Shown one piece after another: positions 18,401-26,183 of a stretch of 46,502 bases of DNA. Under the pieces are notes generated by a model, which saw only the letters and a program-made list of their open reading frames with translations, was not told the DNA's origin and ran no database searches. The translations under genes and the position numbers were made by a program. The stretch lies in assembly GCF_016862555.1 (NCBI RefSeq), contig NZ_BONE01000060.1, positions 1-46,502 of the forward strand, in the 5' to 3' direction. Position 1 is the stretch's first letter, and each line of letters starts with the position of its first letter. The stretch comes from Asanoa siamensis (GTDB lineage: Bacteria > Actinomycetota > Actinomycetes > Mycobacteriales > Micromonosporaceae).

Positions 18401-19288
18401 TCAAGGCCTCGGTGTAAAGGGTTCCGTCAGTTTCGGGTCTCCGAAGAGGGCGATCGTGACGATCCCTTCCTGGGCGACAGTCAGCACCGCCACGCCGAAG
18501 GGCTCGCCGCGGAACCACACCGCCGCGGCCGGCTGGCCATTCGCCTCGGTCGCGACCATCCGCCATTCCCCCGGGGCGCCCATTGACGGCGTCGCGAAGG
18601 CCAGGCACGCCTCACGACCGGTGTACGAGGTCGGGGAGCCGACCGGCACGATGGCCGCATCCGCGCGCAGCACGTCACGGAAGGCGTCGGCGTCGGACGC
18701 CTCCCAAGCGGCGATGTACCCGGCGAGCAGCGCTTTGGCCCGGGGCGAGGCCGCGTCCAGCACGTCGTCGCGGGCCGGTGCCGCCTCGGCGAGCCGGGCC
18801 CGGGCCCGCTGCAGGGTGCTCTTCACGGCCGGTACCGACATGCCCAGCACCTCGCCGGTCTCGGCCGCGGAGAAGGCCAGCACCTCCCGCAGCAGCAGGA
18901 CCGCCCGCTGCTGGGGGGTGAGGTGCTGCAACCCGGCCACGAAGGCGAGCCGCACGCTCTCCCGCGCGACCACCAGGTCGGCCGGATCCGTCGGGAACGG
19001 CTGCAGCGGCGCATCGAGGTCGTCCGGTCCGAGACCGGACAGGAGCGCGCGCCGCCCGCGGCCCTCCAGCGCGGTCAGGCAGACGTTGGTGGCGATCCGG
19101 TAGAGCCAGGTGCGCAGCGACGAACGCGACTCGAAGGTCGCCCACCCGCGCAGCGCCCGCACGTACGTGTCCTGCACCACGTCCTCGGCCTCGTCATAAG
19201 CGCCCAGCATCCGGTATGCGTGGGCGAGCAACCCCGGGCGTTCCGCCTCGAACGCCTCGGTCAGAGCCCCAGCTTCGGGCGTACCCAC
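18401..19288 (-). CDS. ECF RNA polymerase sigma factor with C-terminal SnoaL-like domain
   Basis: 295 aa from GTG. Region 2 is HAYRMLGAYDEAEDVVQDTY and region 4 is LTPQQRAVLLLREVL with the helix-turn-helix VLGMSVPAVKSTLQRARARL. A C-terminal domain (about 180-295; GYIAAWEASDADAFRDVLRA) is SnoaL/NTF2-like, which places it in the TIGR02960 (SigX5-type) group. Sigma factors of this kind often have no separate anti-sigma factor; the extra domain may regulate them. It overlaps the upstream hydrolase gene by 28 nt and is followed by an F420-type reductase, suggesting an operon. Role in the surrounding T7SS locus is unknown. Confidence 0.9.
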   Translation of the reverse strand: MGTPEAGALTEAFEAERPGLLAHAYRMLGAYDEAEDVVQDTYVRALRGWATFESRSSLRTWLYRIATNVCLTALEGRGRRALLSGLGPDDLDAPLQPFPTDPADLVVARESVRLAFVAGLQHLTPQQRAVLLLREVLAFSAAETGEVLGMSVPAVKSTLQRARARLAEAAPARDDVLDAASPRAKALLAGYIAAWEASDADAFRDVLRADAAIVPVGSPTSYTGREACLAFATPSMGAPGEWRMVATEANGQPAAAVWFRGEPFGVAVLTVAQEGIVTIALFGDPKLTEPFTPRP

Positions 19289-20088
19289 GCGGCCAACCTC
19301 CCGATCGCCTCGTCGGCAACCGGTGAGCGTCCGGCGGCCATCTGGAACGTGTGCAGCTGCCCGTCGAAGACGTCGAGCCGTGCGTCGGTCAGCTTCGCGA
19401 GGCGCTCGCTGTCACCCCGACCGCTCTCGTCGCCGCCGCACTGCACGTACACCGGCGGCAGCGCGGACAGATCGGCGTAGAAGGCGTTGACCTCCGGCGC
19501 CAAGCCGCTCGTCCCCTCGGCCAGGTACTGCTCGATGAGACCCTGCACCATCGGTCGGGTGAAGAACAGGTCGGTGCCGGCGTTCTCCTCGTACGACGTC
19601 GCGGTCTGCGCCGGGTCCATATCGATCCACGGCGACAGCAACAGCAGCGCGGCCGCGCCCGGCTCGCGGAGGGCGACCTGCACCGCCAGGCCGCCGCCGG
19701 AGGAGTCACCGGCCAGCGCCACCGCAGCGGTGCGCGCCGCCGCCCACCGGAACGCCGTGACCGCGTCCTCGATCTGCGCCGGGTAGCGGAACTCGGGAGC
19801 GAGCCGGTAGGTGGCCAGCAGCACCCGCACGCCGGCCGCCTTCGCGAGGTGCCCGTACATCTTGCGGTGGGTATACAGCGACCCGCCCACGAAACCGCCA
19901 CCGTGCAGCGCGAGGATCGCCCGGTCGCGGTCGGCGTCGTGCGGGACGAGCCACATTGCCGGCACGCCGCCCGCCGACACCTCCGCGTAATCCAGGCCGC
20001 GCGGTTCCGCCGTCACGTCGCCCCACTGGTCATCCGCACCCATGTCCCCGACGGCCCACCGGGCGTACATCTCCCTTATCGCATCCAT
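19261..20088 (-). CDS. Alpha/beta hydrolase, hormone-sensitive-lipase-like
   Basis: About 275 aa from ATG 20088. The oxyanion motif LHGGGF, the nucleophile motif GDSSGGG, an acid near CGGDESGRGDS and the histidine in GQLHTFQ follow the HSL/esterase order. No signal peptide, so probably a cytosolic esterase. No clear ribosome site precedes the ATG; an in-frame GTG at 20211 would add 41 residues that do not look like the family. The 3' end overlaps the sigma factor start by 28 nt. Confidence 0.85.
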   Translation of the reverse strand: MDAIREMYARWAVGDMGADDQWGDVTAEPRGLDYAEVSAGGVPAMWLVPHDADRDRAILALHGGGFVGGSLYTHRKMYGHLAKAAGVRVLLATYRLAPEFRYPAQIEDAVTAFRWAAARTAAVALAGDSSGGGLAVQVALREPGAAALLLLSPWIDMDPAQTATSYEENAGTDLFFTRPMVQGLIEQYLAEGTSGLAPEVNAFYADLSALPPVYVQCGGDESGRGDSERLAKLTDARLDVFDGQLHTFQMAAGRSPVADEAIGRLAAWVRPKLGL

Positions 20089-20309
20089 GCCAGTACAGAC
20101 CGCGGAGGTGCCCGAAAGGAATCGCGAGGCACCCACATCGGCTACGTATCCGGACGTCGATCGTTCAGGTGACTGCTGGACGTCCACGGAATGTCCGCTC
20201 GTCATCGGCACGGTTCGCCCACCAGTCGGAGAGGTTCTCAGTAATGCGGCTACTGCCGCCGCCCGTGCCGCCCGTGCCGCCCGTGCCGCCCGCCAGCCCG
20301 CCGCTCGAG

Positions 20310-22010
20310 TCAGGACGGCGGCACTTGGGCCCGTCCGCTGTAATTCGAGCTGGTTTGATTCGGCGGTTGGCGGCGTTCCGGCGTCGGACTTTGCTGATGC
20401 GCATCTGGTTGCCAGCTGAGCGGCTGATGCCGGCCAGACGTTTCCTCGGCCCCCTTGTCTCCGCGAAGACGAGCCTTCATACCGGAGACCGCCGCTTCTG
20501 AAGGCTGACCTGCGTGGTCCTTTCGAGACCGACGCGCTGCTGGAGCGGTCACCGGTTCTCCTATCGGTGCGCTAGCCGTTCCCGCCCGCGCGCCGCCCGT
20601 TCTCGCCGGTGCGCCAACCTTTGTCGCTTGTGCGCCGACCGTTCCTGCCAGGACGCCGCGGCGACGCGTGCGGCGGGCGACTCCTGCGCTGATCGCGATC
20701 ACGAGCGCCAGCGCCGCGAGCCCGGTCGCCGTCCATGTGGCCAGCGCGCGGGTGCCGCCCATCGGATCCTCGGGTAGCGCGACCGGGGCGAGGGCCGCCG
20801 CGGCGGGCGATGGCTCCGATGCTCCGGCGATCGCGGTCAGGGCGCGATAGGGATTGATCATGCCGAAGCCCACCTGGTTGTTGCGGCCCTCGGCCGGGTG
20901 ATCAGCGGTCGCGGTGATGCGCGCCGCGACCTGCGCCGGCGTGAGCGTCGGCTCGGCGGACCGGATCAGCGCCGCGAGCCCCGACACGTACGCGGCCGCG
21001 AAGCTGGTCCCACCGTCCTTGAACTGCGCGTACTTGTCGCCTCGCGGCATCGGCCCGTCAACCTCGGCACCGGGCGCCGCGACGTCCACATAGGGCCCCG
21101 ACGTCGACGTGTTGACGTGATGCCCGACCTTGTCGATGCCGGCGACGGCGATCACGCCCTCGTACGCCGCGGGATAAGCCGTCTGCTCGCTCCCGTTGCT
21201 CCCGCCGTCGTTGCCGGCCGCGGCGACGACCACGACGCCACGATCGAGCGCGTACTCGATCGCGTCCTCCAAACCGGCCGTCGGATCCGTGGTCAGCGAC
21301 AGGTTGATGACCTCGACATCCTGGTCGGCAGCCCACTTGATGGCCGTAGCGATGTCCGCCGACGTGCTCGGGTTGAAGTCCTTCGTGAGATCCCGCAGCA
21401 CGCGGACCGGCAGGATCTCCGCCTTCGGCGCGATGCCGCTGAACACCGAGCCTTGAGGCGTACGCCCGGCGATCACCCCGGCAACCAACGTCCCGTGCGC
21501 CACCTCGTCACATTGCCCACGGGCCGACGGCTCGACGAAGTCCCGCCCCTCCAGGACCTTGCCGGCCAATGCCGGGTGCGTCGCCGAAACCCCCGAATCG
21601 ATCACCGCGACCGTGATCCCCGCACCCTCGCTGATGGGCCATGCGAGATCAGGCCGCAACTGCTGCAGGGGCCACGGCGTCTCGGTCATCGCCTGCCCCG
21701 TATCGGGCCCGCACGACGGCGCCCGCCCCGCAGCCGCCGCGGGGACGTTCACACGCACGGCCGCCGCCGGGACGTTCATACCCGCGGACGCCGCGGGGAC
21801 GTTCACACGCGCAGCCGGCGCCGGGACGTTCATACCCGCGGCCGCCGCCGTTACGTTTATACCCGCGGCCGCCGCCGGGACGCTCATACCCGCGGCCGCG
21901 ACGGCCGCAATCACCGCCGCACCGGCGACCCCGGCCATCAGCCGCACAGCGCGCGGGGCACCGAGACGCCAAGGCGACGACCATGTCGGAGAGACGTTGG
22001 ACGTGGACAT
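20310..22010 (-). CDS. mycP: Type VII secretion mycosin (subtilisin-like protease) MycP
   Basis: 566 aa. Signal peptide/anchor at about 18-40, then six 9-aa repeats of GMNVPAAAA type (about 41-94). The subtilase domain (about 100-395) has the catalytic D138 (AVIDSG), H172 (AHGTLVAG), oxyanion N267 (AAGND) and S336 (GGTSFAAA). C100 and C167 could form the mycosin disulfide. A transmembrane helix (about 423-445) and a long polar tail follow. Mycosins are essential, membrane-bound parts of ESX systems; they stabilise the complex and process substrates. It is the last gene of a four-gene run with another mycosin and a substrate pair. The repeat insertion in the propeptide region is unusual. Confidence 0.93.
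   Translation of the reverse strand: MSTSNVSPTWSSPWRLGAPRAVRLMAGVAGAAVIAAVAAAGMSVPAAAAGINVTAAAAGMNVPAPAARVNVPAASAGMNVPAAAVRVNVPAAAAGRAPSCGPDTGQAMTETPWPLQQLRPDLAWPISEGAGITVAVIDSGVSATHPALAGKVLEGRDFVEPSARGQCDEVAHGTLVAGVIAGRTPQGSVFSGIAPKAEILPVRVLRDLTKDFNPSTSADIATAIKWAADQDVEVINLSLTTDPTAGLEDAIEYALDRGVVVVAAAGNDGGSNGSEQTAYPAAYEGVIAVAGIDKVGHHVNTSTSGPYVDVAAPGAEVDGPMPRGDKYAQFKDGGTSFAAAYVSGLAALIRSAEPTLTPAQVAARITATADHPAEGRNNQVGFGMINPYRALTAIAGASEPSPAAAALAPVALPEDPMGGTRALATWTATGLAALALVIAISAGVARRTRRRGVLAGTVGAQATKVGAPARTGGARAGTASAPIGEPVTAPAARRSRKDHAGQPSEAAVSGMKARLRGDKGAEETSGRHQPLSWQPDAHQQSPTPERRQPPNQTSSNYSGRAQVPPS
21729..21890 (-). repeat. 27-bp minisatellite inside mycP
   Basis: Six in-frame 27-bp units encode the 9-aa repeats GMSVPAAAA, GINVTAAAA, GMNVPAPAA, RVNVPAASA, GMNVPAAAV and RVNVPAAAA. 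The DNA unit reads like GGGACGTTCATACCCGCGGC plus a GC-rich remainder on the plus strand. Confidence 0.85.
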
Positions 22011-22028
22011 GTGCGACGCCTCGACCGG

Positions 22029-23405
22029 TCAGTTGCCGAGGACCGGGGGCGGTGGGGCGTCGTTGTTGTCGCTCCACACGTTGTCGTCCTCGTGTAGCCA
22101 GCTGTCGTACTCGTCTTCCTCACCGTGCCCGCCGGCTCCTGCCCCGGGCCCGCCGATGAAGCCGGCCCCGCGCCCCGCGGCGCCCTTGCCGGTCGCTCCA
22201 CCGCGGCCCGCGCCGCCGCCGCCCGCCCCGACGCCGCCGATGCCGGCCATGCCGCCCGCACCGCGCCCGGCGCCGCGACCGCCGCCAGCCGCGCCGGCAC
22301 CGATGCCACCCACGGCGCCTGCGCCGCCGGCGCCCAGTCGACCGCTGCCCGCGCGGGCGGTGCCGCCGCCACCACGGCCCGCCGCGCCGCCGGCCATCGG
22401 GGCGATGGTGGGCGTGACGGGCTTGCCGAGCGATCCGCCGCCAGGGATCTTGCCGAGGCCACCTGGGCCGACGCCGATGCCTCCGCTGCCGAGACCCGCG
22501 CCGCCGCCGAGCCCGGACGTACCCAGCCCGCCCGAGCCGAGGCCGCCGCCGCCCAAACCCGGGGGAGTGCCGGTGGTCAGGCCGCCGCCCGCGCCCGCCA
22601 GGCCCGAGCCCGGCTCGAACTCGCCCAGGTCAGGGCTGGTGGGCTTGTCGATCGGGGAGCCGTCGAGCAGGCCCGGCATGTTGCCCACTCCGCTGCCGCC
22701 AGGCTTGGGTAGGTCCAGGCCACCGGCACCGGCACCTGCCCCGCCGCCACCGATGCCGGGAACGCCCCCACCGCCGACGCCCGGGCCGCCACCGCCCAGG
22801 TCGGGAGTCTCCAGGCCCGGGATGTTGTCGGTGCCGACCACGGCCGCGTTGGGTGCACGGTCGGCCGCGGCCTGGTGCTGCGCGCTGACCGTGTCGTACG
22901 CCGCCCGCGCGTCGCCCTCGACGTCGGTGAGCAGCTTGCGGAACTGGTCGCCCAGCCAACCCGCGAAGCTCATCGGTGCGTTGTTGAAGAAGCCCGCCTC
23001 GAGCTCGACCTCGAGCGCCCCCGGGCCGAAGGAGATGCGCGCGTCGCGCGCGGCCATGATCTCGCCGAGCATGCTCGCCGGGACCGGCATCGCGGCCTGC
23101 GCGGCCTGCAGGTCCTGGGCCGCGGTGCGGAGCGTCTCGACGATGCCGACACCGCTCTCGGGCGCGGCGCTGTCGGTGAGCCTGGTGAGCTCCTTGCTCA
23201 CGGACTTCACCCGCTCGGTGAACGCGTCCGCGGCCTTGCCTGTCCAGAACGCGTCGATGCCCTTGATGTCGCGTTCCAGCGAGGTGCAGACGTCGCGTAC
23301 GTTGCCGATCAGCTCCTGCCAACCGAGCGCGGCATCCTCCACATCACCGGGACGGCCGGCGATGACGACGTGGTTGACCATCGTCGTCCAGTCGGTTGGC
23401 GGCAT
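22029..23405 (-). CDS. Large T7SS substrate-like protein, WXG head and very Gly-rich tail
   Basis: 458 aa. Residues about 1-170 are helical, with a W-x-G turn in DAFWTGKAADAF. From about 190 to 425 the sequence is Gly/Ala/Pro-rich with many GGGG and GLGG runs. It ends EYDSWLHEDDNVWSDNND followed by APPPPVLGN, closely matching the end of the protein at 6592-7893. GGGGAGGA precedes the ATG. It is paired with the small protein 27 nt upstream and flanked by two mycosins on the same strand. Probably a secreted or surface ESX substrate; the function of the Gly-rich part is unknown. Confidence 0.75.
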   Translation of the reverse strand: MPPTDWTTMVNHVVIAGRPGDVEDAALGWQELIGNVRDVCTSLERDIKGIDAFWTGKAADAFTERVKSVSKELTRLTDSAAPESGVGIVETLRTAAQDLQAAQAAMPVPASMLGEIMAARDARISFGPGALEVELEAGFFNNAPMSFAGWLGDQFRKLLTDVEGDARAAYDTVSAQHQAAADRAPNAAVVGTDNIPGLETPDLGGGGPGVGGGGVPGIGGGGAGAGAGGLDLPKPGGSGVGNMPGLLDGSPIDKPTSPDLGEFEPGSGLAGAGGGLTTGTPPGLGGGGLGSGGLGTSGLGGGAGLGSGGIGVGPGGLGKIPGGGSLGKPVTPTIAPMAGGAAGRGGGGTARAGSGRLGAGGAGAVGGIGAGAAGGGRGAGRGAGGMAGIGGVGAGGGGAGRGGATGKGAAGRGAGFIGGPGAGAGGHGEEDEYDSWLHEDDNVWSDNNDAPPPPVLGN

Positions 23406-23432
23406 CTGCTCTTTCCTCCCCCTGGCAGATCG

Positions 23433-24050
23433 CTAAATCTGGTGGTCCTTCGCCGAGGCCTCGGTGAAGATCGAGGCCCACTGCTGCGCGGTGAGCGCGT
23501 TCCGTTCCTCGGCGGCCGCGTAGTTCTCTTTGATCTTGCCAAGCGCGTCGACCGTGTCGTGGATCTGCTCGATGGTGAGCTCGAGCCCATTGCGGAAGGA
23601 CTCGTAGACCTCGGTGTGCTTGAGATGGACCTTGCCCGCGCCCGGGAACTGGCCCAGCGTCGGAGCGCCCGCACTTGCCGGCCCGTCGATCTTCTCCAGG
23701 ATGCCGGGCATGGCGTGGTAGAGCCGGCCCAGGTATGCGGCCCGCTCGCGCAACCAGTCCTGCGTGGACTCGAGCGACGCGAGGTCGACACCGGTCTGCG
23801 CGCCGGGCGCCGCCTCGGTCAAACCCCTGGGGGCGACGTCGGGGCGTGACGTGCCGACGTTGGCCTGGTCCGAATGCAGGTCGAAGGCGAACGGGCGGTC
23901 CCAGTCGGCGCTGATCCGGTCACCGTTGTTGTCAACGGTCATGACCGAGCCATCCTTGAGCGTCAGCTCCACAGTGTTCTGGTCGATTCGCCGGAAGCTG
24001 TCGACCTTCGCGTCAAGCTCCTCGTTGCCCGACTCGAACTTCTCCCCCAT
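23433..24050 (-). CDS. Helical T7SS partner protein with YxxxE signal
   Basis: 205 aa. The N-terminus (about 20-60; TVELTLKDGSVMTVDNNGD) is beta-rich and not seen in the paralogue at 7886-8248. The C-terminal half is helical and ends with ENYAAAEERNALTAQQWAS; Y-A-A-A-E matches the T7SS signal. CCTGGGGAG precedes the ATG. It is followed by the Gly-rich large protein and fits the small partner of a co-secreted pair. Confidence 0.7.
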   Translation of the reverse strand: MGEKFESGNEELDAKVDSFRRIDQNTVELTLKDGSVMTVDNNGDRISADWDRPFAFDLHSDQANVGTSRPDVAPRGLTEAAPGAQTGVDLASLESTQDWLRERAAYLGRLYHAMPGILEKIDGPASAGAPTLGQFPGAGKVHLKHTEVYESFRNGLELTIEQIHDTVDALGKIKENYAAAEERNALTAQQWASIFTEASAKDHQI

Positions 24051-24104
24051 CGCGACTCCCCAGGTCTCGGCGGCCGTTGCTGGTGCCGGACGTCAATGCG
24101 TACC

Positions 24105-25931
24105 CTACCGGTCACCCATCGGCGGCGGTTGCCGCTGCTCCGCCGGCTGAGCGCCGGAACCAGCGCCCGCATCACCGTCTGCCTGCGGCGACATCGGCCC
24201 CTGGCCGGTCGACTGAACTGGTGGTGGCGGATTGCCGTCACCGCCTCCTCGCGGGGGCGACCCATATGCCGGTTGTGGCGGCGGAGAACCGAACGCGGAC
24301 TGCGGTGGCGGCCCATATGCCGGCGGCTGAGGAGGGTACGGCGGCTGCGGCGCGTGCCCAGGCACGGAGCCATGGCTCGGCGGCGCCATCGGACCCCGGT
24401 GACCCGGCGGCGGTGCACCCCACTGGCCAGGTGGCGGTGCGCCTGCCTGACCTGGAGCGGTTGGTGCTCCCCACTGGCCCGGGGGCAGTGCTCCTGCCTG
24501 ACCTGGCGCAGTTGGCCCGCCCCACTGGCCAGGCGGCGGCGCTCCTGCCTGACCTGGCGCAGTTGGCCCGCCCCACTGGCCCGGCGGCGGTGCTCCCACC
24601 TGACCTGGCGCAGTCGGTGCTCCCCACTGGCCGGGGGGCGGTGCGCCATGAAGACCGCCCGCGTACGGACCTGGTGGCGCCGCGCCCGGCGGGCCACCCG
24701 GGAAGCCGCCTGGCGGCATCCGACCAGGGGGGACGGGACCGCCCGGGCCATACGCGGCCAATCGCCGGCGTCGGCGGCGGTTGGACCAGACCACCAGCGC
24801 CACGATCGCGGCCACGACCGCCAGGCAGCCCAACCCGTACAGGAGCAGGCCACCCGGGTCGGCGTTGACGTTGATGCCCAGGCCCGAGCCTTCGTCAGCG
24901 TCCTCGCCGGTGGCCGCCGCGCCGGCGGACTCCGACGGCAACGGGGCAGTCGCGCCGAGCGGATTGACGTCGACGGCCGGGACTTCGGCGGTCAACGCGC
25001 GCACCGGGTCGATGAGCCCGAAGCCGTAGAAGCCGTCCCGGCCCTTCTCGCCCTGGTCTGTGGCCGTTCTGACAAGCCGGTTGATGACGTTGGTGGCGTC
25101 GAGGTCGGGGAAGCGCGATCTGATCAGGGCGACCACGCCGGATGTGATGGCGGCGGCCGCGCTGGTGCCGCTGCCCACGCCGTACCCATTGCCGGTGTTG
25201 ACGGACATGATCATGTCGACGCCCGGCGCGCTCAGCGCGAGCTGGTGACCCCTCGCCGTGCCTTCCCACAGCTTGCCCTTGCGGTCGACGGCGGCGACCG
25301 ACACCACGCCCGGGTGCCGGGCGATCTGGCCGAGGTCACCGCCCTGGTTGCCCGCGCTCGCCACGACGACGACGTCGCGCTGGAGCGCGTGGGTCAGAGC
25401 GTCGTCGAGCCCCGGGTCGAAGACGGTCGTCGTCGGCTCCATCGAAATGTTGATCACACCGATCCGTTGATCGGCCGCCCAACGGATGGCTTCGGCCATC
25501 GTCGCCTTCGCGGTGCCGACCGCGGCCGGCATGACCTTGGCTTGCGGCGCGATGCCGAGCATGCGCTGGTCGCCGCCGCCGCGGCCGGCGATCAGGCTGG
25601 CCATGGCGGTGCCGTGGCTCAGGTCTTTGTCGGGGTCGACGCGGCCGTCGCCGGGCACGTCCGACGCGAAACCCTTGCCGGGGACGACCTGGCCGACGAG
25701 GTCCCGGTTGTTGGCCTGCACGCCGCCGTCAACGATGGCCACGGTCACGCCCGCGCCCTTGGTGATCTGTTGTGCGCGCAAGATGCGGAGCGAGTCGAGG
25801 TGCCACGACAGCGACCGCACGGTGTCGGCGTGCGCGGGCGTCGCGAGCAGCGGAAGCGTCGCCAACGTGAGCACAGCCGTCGTCGCCGCGAGCCACCGTG
25901 CCCGCGAACGTCGGTCCTTGAACTGCTTCAT
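24105..25931 (-). CDS. Second type VII mycosin with proline-rich repeat tail
   Basis: 608 aa from ATG 25931. Signal peptide about 10-35 (ending TPAHAD). The subtilase domain has D68 (AIVDGG), H107 (SHGTAMAS), N195 (SAGNQGG) and S257 (GSGTSAAAA), so it appears catalytically intact. A transmembrane helix lies at about 361-382, followed by RRRRRR and a roughly 220-residue Gly/Pro-rich cytosolic tail with five 17-aa repeats. No cysteine is visible in the protease domain, unlike the other mycosin, so the usual disulfide is absent. Two different mycosins in one T7SS locus, flanking a substrate pair, suggest division of labour. It opens the four-gene minus-strand run. An in-frame upstream start (26105) lacks support. 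Confidence 0.9.
   Translation of the reverse strand: MKQFKDRRSRARWLAATTAVLTLATLPLLATPAHADTVRSLSWHLDSLRILRAQQITKGAGVTVAIVDGGVQANNRDLVGQVVPGKGFASDVPGDGRVDPDKDLSHGTAMASLIAGRGGGDQRMLGIAPQAKVMPAAVGTAKATMAEAIRWAADQRIGVINISMEPTTTVFDPGLDDALTHALQRDVVVVASAGNQGGDLGQIARHPGVVSVAAVDRKGKLWEGTARGHQLALSAPGVDMIMSVNTGNGYGVGSGTSAAAAITSGVVALIRSRFPDLDATNVINRLVRTATDQGEKGRDGFYGFGLIDPVRALTAEVPAVDVNPLGATAPLPSESAGAAATGEDADEGSGLGINVNADPGGLLLYGLGCLAVVAAIVALVVWSNRRRRRRLAAYGPGGPVPPGRMPPGGFPGGPPGAAPPGPYAGGLHGAPPPGQWGAPTAPGQVGAPPPGQWGGPTAPGQAGAPPPGQWGGPTAPGQAGALPPGQWGAPTAPGQAGAPPPGQWGAPPPGHRGPMAPPSHGSVPGHAPQPPYPPQPPAYGPPPQSAFGSPPPQPAYGSPPRGGGDGNPPPPVQSTGQGPMSPQADGDAGAGSGAQPAEQRQPPPMGDR
24396..24647 (-). repeat. 51-bp minisatellite in the tail of the second mycosin
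   Basis: Five in-frame 51-bp units encode 17-aa repeats of GAPPPGQWGAPTAPGQA type, the last one diverged. The units are close to identical at the DNA level, so copy number may vary between strains. Confidence 0.88.
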
Positions 25932-26046
25932 CTCACCCGCCCGGGTCGCTGTCGAAGCGGCCAGCGCGACCGACGCATCGGTGGTCGTAACTGTCCGTGA
26001 GGCCAGTGTAGAGGCCGGGGGCAGACGACGAACGACCCGCGATCGA

Positions 26047-26077
26047 GCCTGTGGATAACCCGATGCCTGTGGATAAC
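26047..26077. promoter_or_regulatory. Two DnaA-box-like direct repeats
   Basis: The 13-mer GCCTGTGGATAAC occurs at 26047-26059 and 26065-26077, 18 bp apart. It contains TGTGGATAA, the complement of the consensus DnaA box TTATCCACA. It lies between the second mycosin and ggt. No dnaA/dnaN or AT-rich unwinding element is nearby, so this is not an origin. Confidence 0.55.
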
Positions 26078-26183
26078 TCGGTCGGGTGACCTCTGGCTGA
26101 TCCAAACTGGGCCGACCACAGCGGACGCGGCGGCGACATCGATCGTCGCCGCCGCGTCCAGGGATCTATCCGCGGGGGAGGTT

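Noticed and set aside
26047-26077. Possible replication origin
   Set aside because: Only two DnaA-like boxes, no dnaA, dnaN or gyrB nearby, and no AT-rich region.
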